From: Flavobacterium ovatum
GTDB taxonomy: Bacteria > Bacteroidota > Bacteroidia > Flavobacteriales > Flavobacteriaceae
Direction: 5' to 3'
Length of the DNA stretch: 64,000 nt
Assembly: GCF_040703125.1 (NCBI RefSeq)
Contig: NZ_CP160035.1
Span: forward strand, 1,240,001-1,304,000
Positions within the stretch are counted from its first letter, which is position 1, and each line of letters starts with the position of its first letter. The notes below the pieces were generated by a model that saw only the letters and a program-made list of their open reading frames with translations, had not been told where the DNA came from and did no database searches. The position numbers and the translations under genes are program-made. Shown piece after piece: positions 1 to 8,736 of this stretch.

Positions 1-1162
1 TGGTATCAAGACAACTAGTCGTTGTTACTTCGTTTTTTGGACAAATAGGGCATTTAGGATACATATCCTCAATTTTGAATGTTTTTTTATCAAACATATC
101 AGGGATATCGGTTTCTAGGCGAATCATTCTCGCAGGTCCTTCTCCGTTATTTTGAAAGCGTGTTTTGAAGTCTATCCTTTTGAAGCGCACGAAGCGGTAA
201 TTGATAAAACTTCCGCTAGAGCCCATTTTGTTAGGGTCATGAGAAGTTACTATTTCCATTTCAAGGTTTTTTACTTTGTGGTTTTTATAGCTTCTATTAG
301 GGACAAAAACACCTCGAATGGTCACGGTGGCACTAGTGTCTTTGAGCATTTCGGGCGTGGTTTTAAAAGTATAGAACACATTGCGAACCTCGTTTGGGTT
401 CATTTCATCCATTTCCAAAATATGAACTTGGTGGTATTCTTTTTTGGCTATTGCCAAAGTAGTTTCCAAATCCAGTTCATTGGTTGTATTTCGATATTTT
501 TGAATGGGTTTGTAGGTTTCATTCGAAGCTAAAAAACGATTGCTATCATTGTTGTCATTTGCTATTGCAAAAGTATTTTCTTTCACTTCTCTTTCGCCTG
601 CATGGGTACGGAAATCGACTAAGTCAAAGTTGTTACTTTTGAATTGGGTTTCGTTGTAAAAAAGATAGAGTTTTCCATTAGAAACGTAGTTTTCGGTGTT
701 TTGATAACTCATAATTACGACCATTTCTTCTTCTGGAATGGGATCGCAATTTTTTTGAAGGTTAAAGCTACTAGGGTCAGTAATAGCTGCTATTGCAGTA
801 TTAGCGGGACTACTGATATCATTTATAACGACTTTCTTTGGTCGGGTGGCGGGTGGTTTTCCATTGTCGTAATTATTGGTTACGGCAAGACGGGCATTGT
901 AAGTACCTTTGTTTTTGTACACGTGTTTAGGTTCTGCTTCTTTGCTGTAGGTTCCGTCGCCCATTTCCCATAGGTAGGAGAAACTAGGTTTGGGTGCGCC
1001 AGAAATTGGAATTAAAGGTGGGAGTTCAGGTTTGAAATTGACTTGATTACCTGTTTGAATATAACCGATTATGGCTCTACGGGTAACGGTGTCTTTTACT
1101 TTTGTTTGAGCCGTAATTAGGACTGATGCAAATAAAATAACATAAAATAAAAATGGTTTCAT
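1..1162 (-). CDS. PKD-domain secreted protein, 3' end cut by window edge
   Basis: The frame is open from an ATG at 1162 down to base 1, so the C-terminus (beyond about residue 387) lies outside the window. It starts with a signal peptide (MKPFLFYVILFASVLITAQ). A PKD-type beta-sandwich is visible at about residues 60-110, with WEMGDGTYS and HVYKNKGTYNARL, the classic PKD core. The remainder has no motif I can name, apart from a CPICPKN pair of cysteines near residue 370. PKD modules are common in flavobacterial surface proteins exported by T9SS, but a C-terminal sorting domain cannot be checked here. It lies downstream of the 1378-2349 lipoprotein on the same strand, separated by a terminator and a structured repeat, so it is probably transcribed separately. 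The CDS call is firm; the exact role is unknown. Confidence 0.85.
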   Translation of the reverse strand, partial: MKPFLFYVILFASVLITAQTKVKDTVTRRAIIGYIQTGNQVNFKPELPPLIPISGAPKPSFSYLWEMGDGTYSKEAEPKHVYKNKGTYNARLAVTNNYDNGKPPATRPKKVVINDISSPANTAIAAITDPSSFNLQKNCDPIPEEEMVVIMSYQNTENYVSNGKLYLFYNETQFKSNNFDLVDFRTHAGEREVKENTFAIANDNNDSNRFLASNETYKPIQKYRNTTNELDLETTLAIAKKEYHQVHILEMDEMNPNEVRNVFYTFKTTPEMLKDTSATVTIRGVFVPNRSYKNHKVKNLEMEIVTSHDPNKMGSSGSFINYRFVRFKRIDFKTRFQNNGEGPARMIRLETDIPDMFDKKTFKIEDMYPKCPICPKNEVTTTSCLDT

Positions 1163-1176
1163 GGTCGAGTCGTTTT

Positions 1177-1290
1177 AGCCCTGATGGTTCCGAAGCCTCG
1201 GAAGGCATCCTTTTATCCTGAACTTGTTCAGGATCCTGAAACAAGTTCAGGATAAAAGATACAGCGGACAGCAGGAAATAGCTCCTGAAA
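1177..1290 (+). repeat. Structured intergenic element, copy 1
   Basis: Starts AGCCCTGATGG, contains GGCATCCTTTT, then a long inner hairpin (CTTTTATCCTGAACTTGTT / its near-complement), then AAAAGATACAGCGGACAGCAGG. The outer CCCTG can pair with CAGG. The same framework with a different inner hairpin occurs at 39032-39130 and 60582-60665. The inner hairpin contains two copies of a TCCTGAAC-type palindrome. It may belong to a known flavobacterial RNA motif (Flavo-1 is a candidate name); not verified. Confidence 0.75.
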
Positions 1291-1329
1291 ACCATCAAGA
1301 TTCCGATTAAATTTCATTAAAAGTAAAAA

Positions 1330-1355
1330 AAAGTGGTGAGCAAATCACCACTTTA
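1330..1355 (-). terminator. Rho-independent terminator of the 1378-2349 lipoprotein gene
   Basis: On the minus strand the stem AAGTGGTGA / TCACCACTT is followed by a run of eight T residues. It sits about 25 bases past the lipoprotein stop codon. Confidence 0.8.
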
Positions 1356-1377
1356 ATTAAAAATCTATTTTATGCTT

Positions 1378-2349
1378 CTATTGAATGGCGTTTATTGCGG
1401 CTACTAATTGCGCTTCGGAACCAACTGATGTTTCACCCATTGTGAATTGAAAAACATCATTAGCTTGAATTGTTACGGCTTTGATTGCGTATCTCCATTG
1501 CCCATTGTCCTCAGTGGCAAAGATGATGTGACAAGCTAATCCTACTGGGATTTGACCGTAATGCTCACTGAATAATCCTGCGTTAGTATAAGTGTCAAGT
1601 TTTGCAAGTGCATTTTGACCTTCACCATCATATGATAAATAAATTGAGCTGTTGGTGTTGTCATATCCTGATGGAGCTCCAACTAAAATGGTAGTTCTAG
1701 GTCTTGGATCACTGTAGAATTTATCCACATTTGTCCATCCAAAGTTTCCAAATGATACATAGTAACTGTTTTGCCCTGCTTCTACACCACCTTTTCCATT
1801 GGTTCCTGCGGCATCACGAGCGTCAGCCCAAGCTAAGTTACCTTCTTTATCAATGATTCCGTTCCATAAGGTCATAGCATTGTCCACACCATCCGTTAAA
1901 GCTGCCGGAACGTTTAGGTTGATGTTACAGGTAGTTCCTAAATCTACTCCGCCTTGAGTGGCTTTGATGAAGAATTCTCCTCCTGAGATTAATAAGCTTC
2001 GGTCACCGTTTGGCATAATTCCCATTGTAGGTTTGTTCGTTACCAACATGTTTCCTTTGTCAAAAAGTTCAACAAATTGGATGTCTATGGCCCCTGTTGC
2101 AGGATTTCCGTTCTTAGTCAAACAGTTTCCGTTTAAGGTGATGGTAACTCCTTTGGCTGAAGTTAGAGTGATTACTCCTGCTGCTGCGGTGGCTGTGAAT
2201 TTTTGTGTTTGTGCTTCTAGAGCGGCTTCTCTCACTGCTGTAAATTGTGCTGCTGATGCTGGCGTTATTGGTTGATCTTTGTTGTCACAACTAATGAATG
2301 ATACTGCAGCTAAGAATAAAAGTCCGATGTTTTTAAGATTCGTTTTCAT
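1378..2349 (-). CDS. Hypothetical lipoprotein
   Basis: A 323-aa protein with a lipoprotein signal peptide: LLFLAAVSFISC, with the lipid-modified Cys at residue 21 followed by DNKDQ. The mature part is rich in beta-type sequence (ITLTSAKGVTITLNG, then a NGNPATGAIDIQFVELFDKGNMLV stretch). That stretch resembles the carboxypeptidase-regulatory-like or sugar-binding folds of Bacteroidetes surface lipoproteins, but I cannot assign a family. It is transcribed divergently from the sigma factor at 2787, and three GTTACCC motifs lie in the shared 437-bp upstream region, which may link the two genes in regulation. The downstream terminator closes the transcript. The gene is certain; the function is unknown. 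Confidence 0.9.
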   Translation of the reverse strand: MKTNLKNIGLLFLAAVSFISCDNKDQPITPASAAQFTAVREAALEAQTQKFTATAAAGVITLTSAKGVTITLNGNCLTKNGNPATGAIDIQFVELFDKGNMLVTNKPTMGIMPNGDRSLLISGGEFFIKATQGGVDLGTTCNINLNVPAALTDGVDNAMTLWNGIIDKEGNLAWADARDAAGTNGKGGVEAGQNSYYVSFGNFGWTNVDKFYSDPRPRTTILVGAPSGYDNTNSSIYLSYDGEGQNALAKLDTYTNAGLFSEHYGQIPVGLACHIIFATEDNGQWRYAIKAVTIQANDVFQFTMGETSVGSEAQLVAAINAIQ

Positions 2350-2786
2350 AATTTCTAATTTTTAATTTATTATTTGATTGTTTTTTTATTATATCAATTA
2401 AGGTTTGATATTGTTACCCTTTATTTTAATTATTTTTAAAATGAATGATTATCTAATTTTTTCAACACTATTTTTTGTGTTGTGGTGTTTCGTTTTTATA
2501 TCAATTCTATTTGTAATTTGTTACCCCATAATTGAAAAGTTTTTTATCTCGTTATAATTTTCCAAAGTGTACAAGTAAAAAAATGCTTGATTTTGTTTAA
2601 ATACTTTCTCATTATTACAATATTTTAAAAGAACTAATTGTTGATTTATACTTATATATCCGTTACGGTCTCGAATTGTTACCCCTTTAATCTGAATTTA
2701 TTTCAGATTCTCATGAATTAATTTTAGATCGTATCTGAAAGTTTATTAGAGATTCTTTTTTTATATTAGCACTTAAAAATAATTTT
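2350..2786. promoter_or_regulatory. Divergent promoter region with three TTGTTACCC motifs
   Basis: A 437-bp AT-rich intergenic region between the lipoprotein and the sigma-factor gene. The 9-mer TTGTTACCC occurs at 2411-2419, 2518-2526 and 2676-2684, always in the same orientation. Read toward the lipoprotein it is GGGTAACAA, shaped like an ECF sigma -35 box. No other gene is seen in the region. Confidence 0.5.
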
Positions 2787-3365
2787 ATGGCCTCATTAAC
2801 TGCACATCCTGACCAAATGTATATCGAAGGACTAGCGTCGAATAACTCTGTTATCATCCAGTCTATCTATAAAAAGTTTGTTCCTAAAGTTATTCATTAT
2901 ATTAGAAACAATTCTGGAGACGAAGATCAGGCGCAAGATGTGGTTCAGGAAGTACTTATTTTATTATTTGATCAGGCTAAAGCCAAGAAGCTCACTTTGA
3001 CTTGTCCGTTTGATGCGTACTTTTTTTTGTTGTGTAAAAGAAAGTGGCTTAATGAATTGAAAAAAACATCGAATAAAGGGGTAACAATTGCGGATGATTT
3101 TGGATCTATAAATGAAGCCAATGATGATTTGGTCACCCAAACCGAAGTGTTTGAAGAAAAACAACAGCTTTTTGATGCCATGTTTAAAAAACTAGGTGAA
3201 AAATGTCAAGAAGTACTCAAGTTGAGTTTTGTCCTCAAATCGATGGAAGAAGTAGCCGAAAAACTGAATGTGACTTATGGTTATGTTCGAAAGAAAAAAT
3301 CATTATGTACGGGTCAATTGACTCAATGGATTCAAGAATCAAGTCAGTATCAAACCCTAAAATAA
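2787..3365 (+). CDS. RNA polymerase sigma factor, sigma-70/ECF type
   Basis: A 192-aa protein, the usual size for an ECF-type sigma factor. Residues about 25-95 look like region 2 (IYKKFVPKVIHYIRNNSG, DQAQDVVQEVLILLFDQ), which binds core polymerase and the -10 element. Residues about 130-180 look like region 4 (CQEVLKLSFVLKSMEEVAEKL, then YGYVRKKKSLCTGQL), a helix-turn-helix that reads the -35 element. The next gene (3373) starts seven bases downstream and encodes a one-pass membrane protein, so the pair is probably an operon of sigma factor and membrane partner. The GTTACCC repeats upstream are candidate autoregulatory sites. Target genes are unknown. Confidence 0.9.
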   Translation: MASLTAHPDQMYIEGLASNNSVIIQSIYKKFVPKVIHYIRNNSGDEDQAQDVVQEVLILLFDQAKAKKLTLTCPFDAYFFLLCKRKWLNELKKTSNKGVTIADDFGSINEANDDLVTQTEVFEEKQQLFDAMFKKLGEKCQEVLKLSFVLKSMEEVAEKLNVTYGYVRKKKSLCTGQLTQWIQESSQYQTLK

Positions 3366-3372
3366 TCGAGCC

Positions 3373-4098
3373 ATGAAAGAGGAACACTATATATTATTCG
3401 ACCAATACCTGCAAGGAGAGCTTTCGGGTGTTGAGAAAGAAACTTTCGAAAAGGAATTGAAAGCGGATACCAAATTGGCAACCGCCTTTGAAGCTTTTCA
3501 AGAAGTGAATTTTCAGTTGGAACAAAAATTTGGAATTGAAAAGGAACGAAATGCATTTCGAGAAAACCTGTCTATAATAGCTGAAAAACCAGCCAAAAAG
3601 AAAAAATCAAAATTACGAACGCTAAAACCTTGGTATTATTCGGTGGCAGCTTCGGTGTCGATTTTGTTTGGTGTTTGGTTTTTTATGCAAAATTCAAAAC
3701 CTGTTTTTGAGGATTACAATCAATATGAAAATGCTTATTTTACGGAAAGAGGAGATGTGAATGTCAACATGAAGCTGGCACAAGAAGCTTTTAATGCTAA
3801 AAATTACGACGAAGCATTACCACAATTTGAAATTTTAGTAAAAGAAAAACCAAGTCCAGAGATCGAATTGTATTATGGTATTTCCTTGATGGAAATGAAT
3901 CGAATGAAAGAAGCGGAAATAGTTTTTAAAGAAGTTCAGGCTGGAAATTCGATTTATAAAAATAAAGCGAGTTGGAATTTAGCCTTGCTGAAATTAAAAC
4001 AGAAAGACTATCAAGGTTGTGAAGCCATCTTGAAAACCATTCCAGCTGATTATGAGAATTATGATCAGATTCAGGAATTGTTGAAAAAGTTGGATTAG
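3373..4098 (+). CDS. Membrane protein with TPR-like C-terminus, probable sigma-factor partner
   Basis: A 241-aa protein. The N-terminal cytoplasmic part (about 1-80) contains FDQYLQGELSGVEKETFEKEL, a pattern typical of Bacteroidetes anti-sigma-like proteins. A single transmembrane helix follows at about 85-105 (WYYSVAASVSILFGVWFFM). The outer part (about 130-240) holds TPR-like helices (KLAQEAFNAKNYDEALPQFE, YYGISLMEMNRMKEAEIVFKE). It starts seven bases after the sigma-factor stop and is very likely co-transcribed with it. Anti-sigma function is inferred from position and topology; no zinc-binding anti-sigma motif is seen. Confidence 0.85.
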   Translation: MKEEHYILFDQYLQGELSGVEKETFEKELKADTKLATAFEAFQEVNFQLEQKFGIEKERNAFRENLSIIAEKPAKKKKSKLRTLKPWYYSVAASVSILFGVWFFMQNSKPVFEDYNQYENAYFTERGDVNVNMKLAQEAFNAKNYDEALPQFEILVKEKPSPEIELYYGISLMEMNRMKEAEIVFKEVQAGNSIYKNKASWNLALLKLKQKDYQGCEAILKTIPADYENYDQIQELLKKLD

Positions 4099-4105
4099 AA
4101 AATTT

Positions 4106-4182
4106 AACACAAAAGACACAAAAGAAAAAAGCAAAGGCACAAAAGAGTTTTGTCAAAATAGCTCTTTTGTGTCTTTTGTGTT
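4106..4182. repeat. 20-bp perfect inverted repeat (CACAAAAGA type)
   Basis: AACACAAAAGACACAAAAGA at 4106-4125 is exactly complementary to 4163-4182. A third partial copy (TTTTTGTGTCTTTTGTATTT) lies at 4201-4220. Together they fill the gap between the TPR gene and tatD. Related to the CACAAAGACGCTAAG / CTTTGTGTTCTTTGCGG repeats at about 38940 and 42600. Confidence 0.8.
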
Positions 4183-4243
4183 TTAAAAAATAACATAAAG
4201 TTTTTGTGTCTTTTGTATTTTAGTTTTAAAAAACATTGCAATT

Positions 4244-5044
4244 TTGTCTCCTCAAACTTTACCATTGGAAACAAAAACAATTCTTACCGACACCCACACT
4301 CATTTATACTCAGAAGAATTCAATGAGGATAGAAACGAAATGATACAAAGAGCAATTGACGCTGGAGTTTCTCGTTTTTTTATTCCTGCTATCGATTCTA
4401 GTTGTACCGCCTCTATGTATGAATTAGAAAAAAATCATCCTGAAAATGTGTTCTTGATGATGGGTTTGCATCCTACTTATGTAAAGGATAATTATCAAGA
4501 GGAATTACAACATGTAAGAGAAGAGTTAGCCAAAAGAAAATTTTATGCTATTGGTGAAATTGGAATCGATTTATATTGGGATAAAACTTATTTGAAGGAG
4601 CAACAAGATGCATTTAGAACTCAAATTCAATTAGCCAAACAATATAAATTGCCCATTATAATTCATTGTCGTGATGCTTTTGATGAAATTTTTGAAATTT
4701 TAGAAGAAGAAAAGTCCGATGATTTATTTGGGATATTTCACTGTTTTACGGGTACTTATGAGCAGGCACTTCAAGCTATTTCATACAACATGAAATTGGG
4801 AATCGGAGGTGTGGTCACTTTTAAAAACGGAAAAATAGATCAGTTTCTTCATCAGATTGATTTGCAACATATTGTGTTAGAGACAGATTCTCCTTATCTA
4901 GCTCCTATTCCTTTTCGAGGAAAGCGAAATGAAAGTAGTTATATCGTAAATGTAGCTAACAAATTGGCAGAAATATATGGTGTTTCTATTGAAGAAGTGG
5001 CGCAAAAAACTACAGAAAATTCCAAATCAATTTTTGGGATTTAA
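4244..5044 (+). CDS. tatD: TatD-family metal-dependent DNase
   Basis: An amidohydrolase-fold nuclease. The first metal site is TDTHTHLYSEEF, GLHPTYV and IGEIGIDLYW supply the middle motifs, IIHCRDAF and FHCFTG the ligand histidines, and LETDSPYLAP the conserved Asp. These are the standard TatD/YcfH signatures. The protein is 266 aa from a TTG start at 4244. No upstream in-frame ATG exists. The conserved domain begins only at ILTDTHTH (about residue 13), so a downstream non-ATG start is also possible. It probably acts in the cytoplasm on DNA ends. The following acyltransferase on the same strand may share its transcript. Confidence 0.92.
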   Translation: MSPQTLPLETKTILTDTHTHLYSEEFNEDRNEMIQRAIDAGVSRFFIPAIDSSCTASMYELEKNHPENVFLMMGLHPTYVKDNYQEELQHVREELAKRKFYAIGEIGIDLYWDKTYLKEQQDAFRTQIQLAKQYKLPIIIHCRDAFDEIFEILEEEKSDDLFGIFHCFTGTYEQALQAISYNMKLGIGGVVTFKNGKIDQFLHQIDLQHIVLETDSPYLAPIPFRGKRNESSYIVNVANKLAEIYGVSIEEVAQKTTENSKSIFGI

Positions 5045-5106
5045 AGGTGGAAATCTTCTAAGTTTGACTTTTTTTTTGTTCTTTTGCTTTGACTAAAAAA
5101 ACTATA

Positions 5107-6249
5107 ATGCAAAAATTTGACGCAATTCGACCTTTTTATGACTCGGAGGTAAACGAAGTATTCAAAAAATTACTGTACCATCCGATGTTAAAATCTTTAA
5201 TGGATTTTTCTTTTCCTGATCAGGAAGAGGGTGCTTGGAGAGATTTACTTTCAAAAACGCATTCTATACGTGATTTCCAATGTAATTTTATTTACCATTC
5301 TGTACAGACTTTATTGAAAAAAAGTTCTGATGGTCTTACGACTTCTGGTTTTGATAAATTAGAAAAAGGAGAGTCGTATTTATTTATTTCGAATCACCGA
5401 GATATTTTATTAGATACTACCTTGTTAAATGCTTCCTTATTTGAGCACGGTTTAGTGATGACCGCTTCTGCCATTGGAGATAATTTAGTAAAAAAATCAT
5501 TTTTGATGAATTTGGCTAAATTGAATCGTAATTTTTTGGTGCAAAGAGGTTTGGCTCCACGCGAGATGTTACAGAGCTCCAAAACTTTATCAGAATATAT
5601 CGGTCATTTGCTTACTCATGAGAGCCGTTCGGTTTGGATTGCACAACGCGAAGGTCGTACCAAAGATGGAAATGACGCTACCAACCCAGGTATTTTGAAA
5701 ATGCTTGCCATGGGTTCTGACGAAGAAAATTTGATGGATTATTTCAAAAAAATCAAAATTGTTCCGGTCTCTATTTCGTATGAATACGATCCAACGGATG
5801 CTTTAAAAATGCCTCAAATTTTAGCAGAAGCTAATAATGAAGTGTATGTAAAGGATGCCAATGAAGATTTTATGACCATTCTTAGTGGTGCTTTGGGACC
5901 AAAGAAACATATTCACATCCATATTGGTGATGTATTAAGTGATAAGATAGATGTTATTGCTAAAGAAAATGATAATACCAACAAACAAATTCAAGCCATT
6001 GCTCAAGCTATTGATGATTCGATATTAAGCAACTATAGATTATGGCCAACAAATTATATTGCCCATGACATTGTAGCAAAAAATAATGATTTTGCTGCTT
6101 TCTATACCGAAGACGAAAAGACACTTTTTGAACGTAGAATGGAAAAACGTATTGATAAAGATAATCCCGTTGCTTTGCAAAGTTTTTTGAATATGTATGC
6201 CAACCCTGTTGTCAATAGTTTAAAATATAAAGATGCAGTCCAAGGCTAA
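5107..6249 (+). CDS. 1-acyl-sn-glycerol-3-phosphate acyltransferase-like protein
   Basis: A 380-aa PlsC-like protein. Residues about 95-105 carry the acyltransferase motif NHRDILLD (NHxxxxD form), and IAQREGRTKDG at about 180 matches the second conserved block that binds the phosphate. The rest is longer than a minimal PlsC and typical of a Bacteroidetes-specific lineage. I chose the ATG at 5107 (MQKFDAIRPFYDSEV) over a TTG at 5089. It probably acylates lysophosphatidic acid or a related lipid at the inner membrane. Its last 17 bases overlap the start of the asparaginase gene, indicating translational coupling. Confidence 0.88.
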   Translation: MQKFDAIRPFYDSEVNEVFKKLLYHPMLKSLMDFSFPDQEEGAWRDLLSKTHSIRDFQCNFIYHSVQTLLKKSSDGLTTSGFDKLEKGESYLFISNHRDILLDTTLLNASLFEHGLVMTASAIGDNLVKKSFLMNLAKLNRNFLVQRGLAPREMLQSSKTLSEYIGHLLTHESRSVWIAQREGRTKDGNDATNPGILKMLAMGSDEENLMDYFKKIKIVPVSISYEYDPTDALKMPQILAEANNEVYVKDANEDFMTILSGALGPKKHIHIHIGDVLSDKIDVIAKENDNTNKQIQAIAQAIDDSILSNYRLWPTNYIAHDIVAKNNDFAAFYTEDEKTLFERRMEKRIDKDNPVALQSFLNMYANPVVNSLKYKDAVQG

Positions 6250-7264
6250 AATATTGCTTGTTTATACCGGTGGAACCATCGGTATGAGCAAAGATTTTGA
6301 AACAGGAGCTTTGAAAGCTTTTGATTTTGGTCAATTATTGCAGCACATACCAGAGCTGAAATTGTTGGATTGCGAGATTGAATCTGTCTCGTTTGAAACA
6401 CCCATCGATTCGTCTAATGTAGATCCTGAGATTTGGGGAAAATTGGCTTCGATTATCGAAAGTAACTATCTTAAATATGATGGTTTTATTGTTCTACACG
6501 GATCGGATACCATGGCATACACCGCATCGGCTTTAAGTTTTATGCTCGAAAATTTAGCCAAACCTGTGATACTTACAGGCTCACAATTGCCAATAGGTGA
6601 TTTGCGTACTGATGCCAAAGAAAACTTAATTACAGCGATTCAGCTGGCCTCTTTAAAAGAAAATAATACTAGTGTTATTCAGGAAGTTTGTCTCTACTTT
6701 GGGTACAAACTGTATCGCGGTAACCGCACGATCAAAGTCAGTGCCGAACTTTTTAGCGCCTTTACATCTCCAAATTTTCCTTGTTTGGTTGAATCTGGGG
6801 TGAATTTGAAATGGAATAAACATTTGTTTTTGCCTTTGGAGAATCAAGCAGAATTTAAAGTTCAATGTTCTTTTGATACTAATGTGACCATCATAAAACT
6901 ATTCCCCGGAATATGTGAAAAGGTTATAACTGCTATTCTATCTATTCCTGGTCTCAAAGGTGTGATAATAGAAACATACGGTTCTGGAAACGCAACTACA
7001 GCAGATTGGTTTATACAACTCATCCAAACCGCAATCAAAAAAGGAATACATGTGGTCAATGTAACACAGTGTTCAGGAGGTAGTGTCAACATGGGGCAAT
7101 ATGAAACGAGTCATGAAATGAAAGCTGCTGGTGTGATTTCTGGAAGTGACATAACCACTGAAGCGGCAATCACCAAATTGATGTATTTGTTGGGTAAAAA
7201 TATGCCTTCTAAAGATTTTAAAACTGTATTTGAAACTTCTTTGCGTGGCGAGATGACCGAATAG
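6233..7264 (+). CDS. ansA: Type I (cytoplasmic) L-asparaginase
   Basis: A 343-aa enzyme hydrolysing L-asparagine to aspartate and ammonia. The first catalytic threonine lies in VYTGGTIGM (residues about 10-18), the second in VLHGSDTMAYTASALSFML (about 88-106). No signal peptide is present, which fits the type I cytoplasmic form. The start codon lies inside the end of the acyltransferase gene (4-base frame shift, 17-base overlap), so translation is probably coupled, an arrangement I have not tied to any shared pathway. It converges with the MFS gene 20 bases downstream. Confidence 0.93.
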   Translation: MQSKAKILLVYTGGTIGMSKDFETGALKAFDFGQLLQHIPELKLLDCEIESVSFETPIDSSNVDPEIWGKLASIIESNYLKYDGFIVLHGSDTMAYTASALSFMLENLAKPVILTGSQLPIGDLRTDAKENLITAIQLASLKENNTSVIQEVCLYFGYKLYRGNRTIKVSAELFSAFTSPNFPCLVESGVNLKWNKHLFLPLENQAEFKVQCSFDTNVTIIKLFPGICEKVITAILSIPGLKGVIIETYGSGNATTADWFIQLIQTAIKKGIHVVNVTQCSGGSVNMGQYETSHEMKAAGVISGSDITTEAAITKLMYLLGKNMPSKDFKTVFETSLRGEMTE

Positions 7265-7284
7265 CGTATTGCTGTGTGATTTCA

Positions 7285-8550
7285 TTACTGTTTTATAGCT
7301 ACTGTTCTCGTTTCTGTTTTTTCCTTATTTTTGAATACCAAAAATACAATTGCAGTTATAATGCACAAAATTCCTTGTACTGTTACTGTGAGTCTTGTGC
7401 CAATGTTGTGCGATAAAACTCCAATGAGTAGACTTCCAATAGGTAACATTCCTTGATACGCCATAATGAAATAGCTGATGCTACGGGAGCGCATGTGTGA
7501 AGCACTTTTTAATTGAATATATATGTTTATGGATGACGCTTGTGCCATCATACCGAGTCCGCAAAACGTTGTGCACAGCAGCGCAACAGTTAGATTTGGA
7601 GCAAACGATAGTAAAATCATACTAGTGCCTAATAACAGCGTGGCGGCAAGGGTGATCTTGGTTACATCTGTTCTACTTTTTAAATTGGTCAAATAAATTG
7701 CCGACAAAAGAGATCCGATTCCTGCAGCACTTTCGAACCAACTAAAAGTTTGCGCATTACCATTAAAAATATCTTTTGCAAAAACGGGTAATAAGGTGAT
7801 AAATGAGGTTACAAATAAACTACTGCATACTAGTAAAAGCAACATTTTCCCCATGTCAGCTTCCTCTTTCACATAATCAAGTCCTTCTTTAAATTCTTCG
7901 TATATCTTAATTTTGTGATTGGATTTTGGTTGATAAGTCAATCGCATCATAAACAAGGAGCACAATACCGGAATGTAACTCAAAAAATTACCAACAAAGC
8001 AAACGTCTGCGCCAAATCTATGCAAAAGTATTCCAGCAAGTGCTGGGCCTGCAATTCGTGCAAAATTACTCAAACTTGTATTTAATGCTACGGCATTGGC
8101 TAGATTGTCTTTCTTGTCAACGATCTCAACCATCATAGTTTGTCGGCAAATCATGTCAAAGGAGTTGATGATACCTTGAAACAAGCTCAATGCCATGATT
8201 AATTCGATGTTATAGGTTTTGGTATAAAAGACTAATGCCATTAATCCCGCTTGAAACATGGCCATAAATTGTAAAACAATCATGGTTCTGTGTCTATCAT
8301 ACTTTTTCAAGAAACTCCCTGCTAAGGGCGACAGGAATAGCGACGGAATCATGCTGAAAAATATAACAAGTCCTAATAAAAATACCGAATTGGTGATGCT
8401 GTACACCATCCAACTCACGGCAGTCTTTTGCAGCCAAGTCCCAATGACAGAAATAGACTGACCGTAAAAGAATATTTTAAAATTTCTAGATTCTAATGCT
8501 TTGAACATGCTGATTGGTATTTGCTGCAAAGGTCGGGATTGTGAATTCAT
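7285..8550 (-). CDS. MFS transporter (EntS-like, MFS_3 type)
   Basis: A 421-aa membrane protein with about 12 hydrophobic segments. It begins with FKALESRNFKIFFYGQSISV and continues GTWLQKTAVSWMVY, the signature of the MFS_3/enterobactin-exporter-like branch. A second hallmark is AGPALAGILL after LNTSLSNFAR. I chose the ATG at 8550; the frame also has a TTG at 8595 and an ATG at 8508, the latter matching where many homologues begin. It is likely an inner-membrane exporter of unknown substrate. It is transcribed alone, convergent with ansA and divergent from the PUL. Confidence 0.9.
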   Translation of the reverse strand: MNSQSRPLQQIPISMFKALESRNFKIFFYGQSISVIGTWLQKTAVSWMVYSITNSVFLLGLVIFFSMIPSLFLSPLAGSFLKKYDRHRTMIVLQFMAMFQAGLMALVFYTKTYNIELIMALSLFQGIINSFDMICRQTMMVEIVDKKDNLANAVALNTSLSNFARIAGPALAGILLHRFGADVCFVGNFLSYIPVLCSLFMMRLTYQPKSNHKIKIYEEFKEGLDYVKEEADMGKMLLLLVCSSLFVTSFITLLPVFAKDIFNGNAQTFSWFESAAGIGSLLSAIYLTNLKSRTDVTKITLAATLLLGTSMILLSFAPNLTVALLCTTFCGLGMMAQASSINIYIQLKSASHMRSRSISYFIMAYQGMLPIGSLLIGVLSHNIGTRLTVTVQGILCIITAIVFLVFKNKEKTETRTVAIKQ

Positions 8551-8620
8551 TAAAAAAGTTAATGTTTTCTTTGTGTTTATTTGAAGATGCTGCAATAGTA
8601 ACTACTATTACCTCTAATCT

Positions 8621-8736
8621 TTGAATTTACACCTTTACTTTTATCAAATCGAGCGAAGTCGAGATTGTTTACTATTCCATAGAGCGAGGTTTCGACAGCG
8701 TTCAACCAGACAACCATTATATAACTGTAAATTCAA
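8621..8736 (-). repeat. MITE-like element, copy A (116 bp)
   Basis: Ends in the 10-bp inverted repeat TTGAATTTAC / GTAAATTCAA. Inside are ATCGAGCGAAGTCGAGATTG and GAGCGAGGTTTCGACAGCG. The reverse complement matches 34308-34431 closely over about 110 bp. No coding capacity. Confidence 0.7.

Noticed and set aside
1077..1298. 73-aa minus-strand ORF over the repeat element
   Set aside because: It overlaps the structured repeat and the start of the PKD gene in another frame; no domain.
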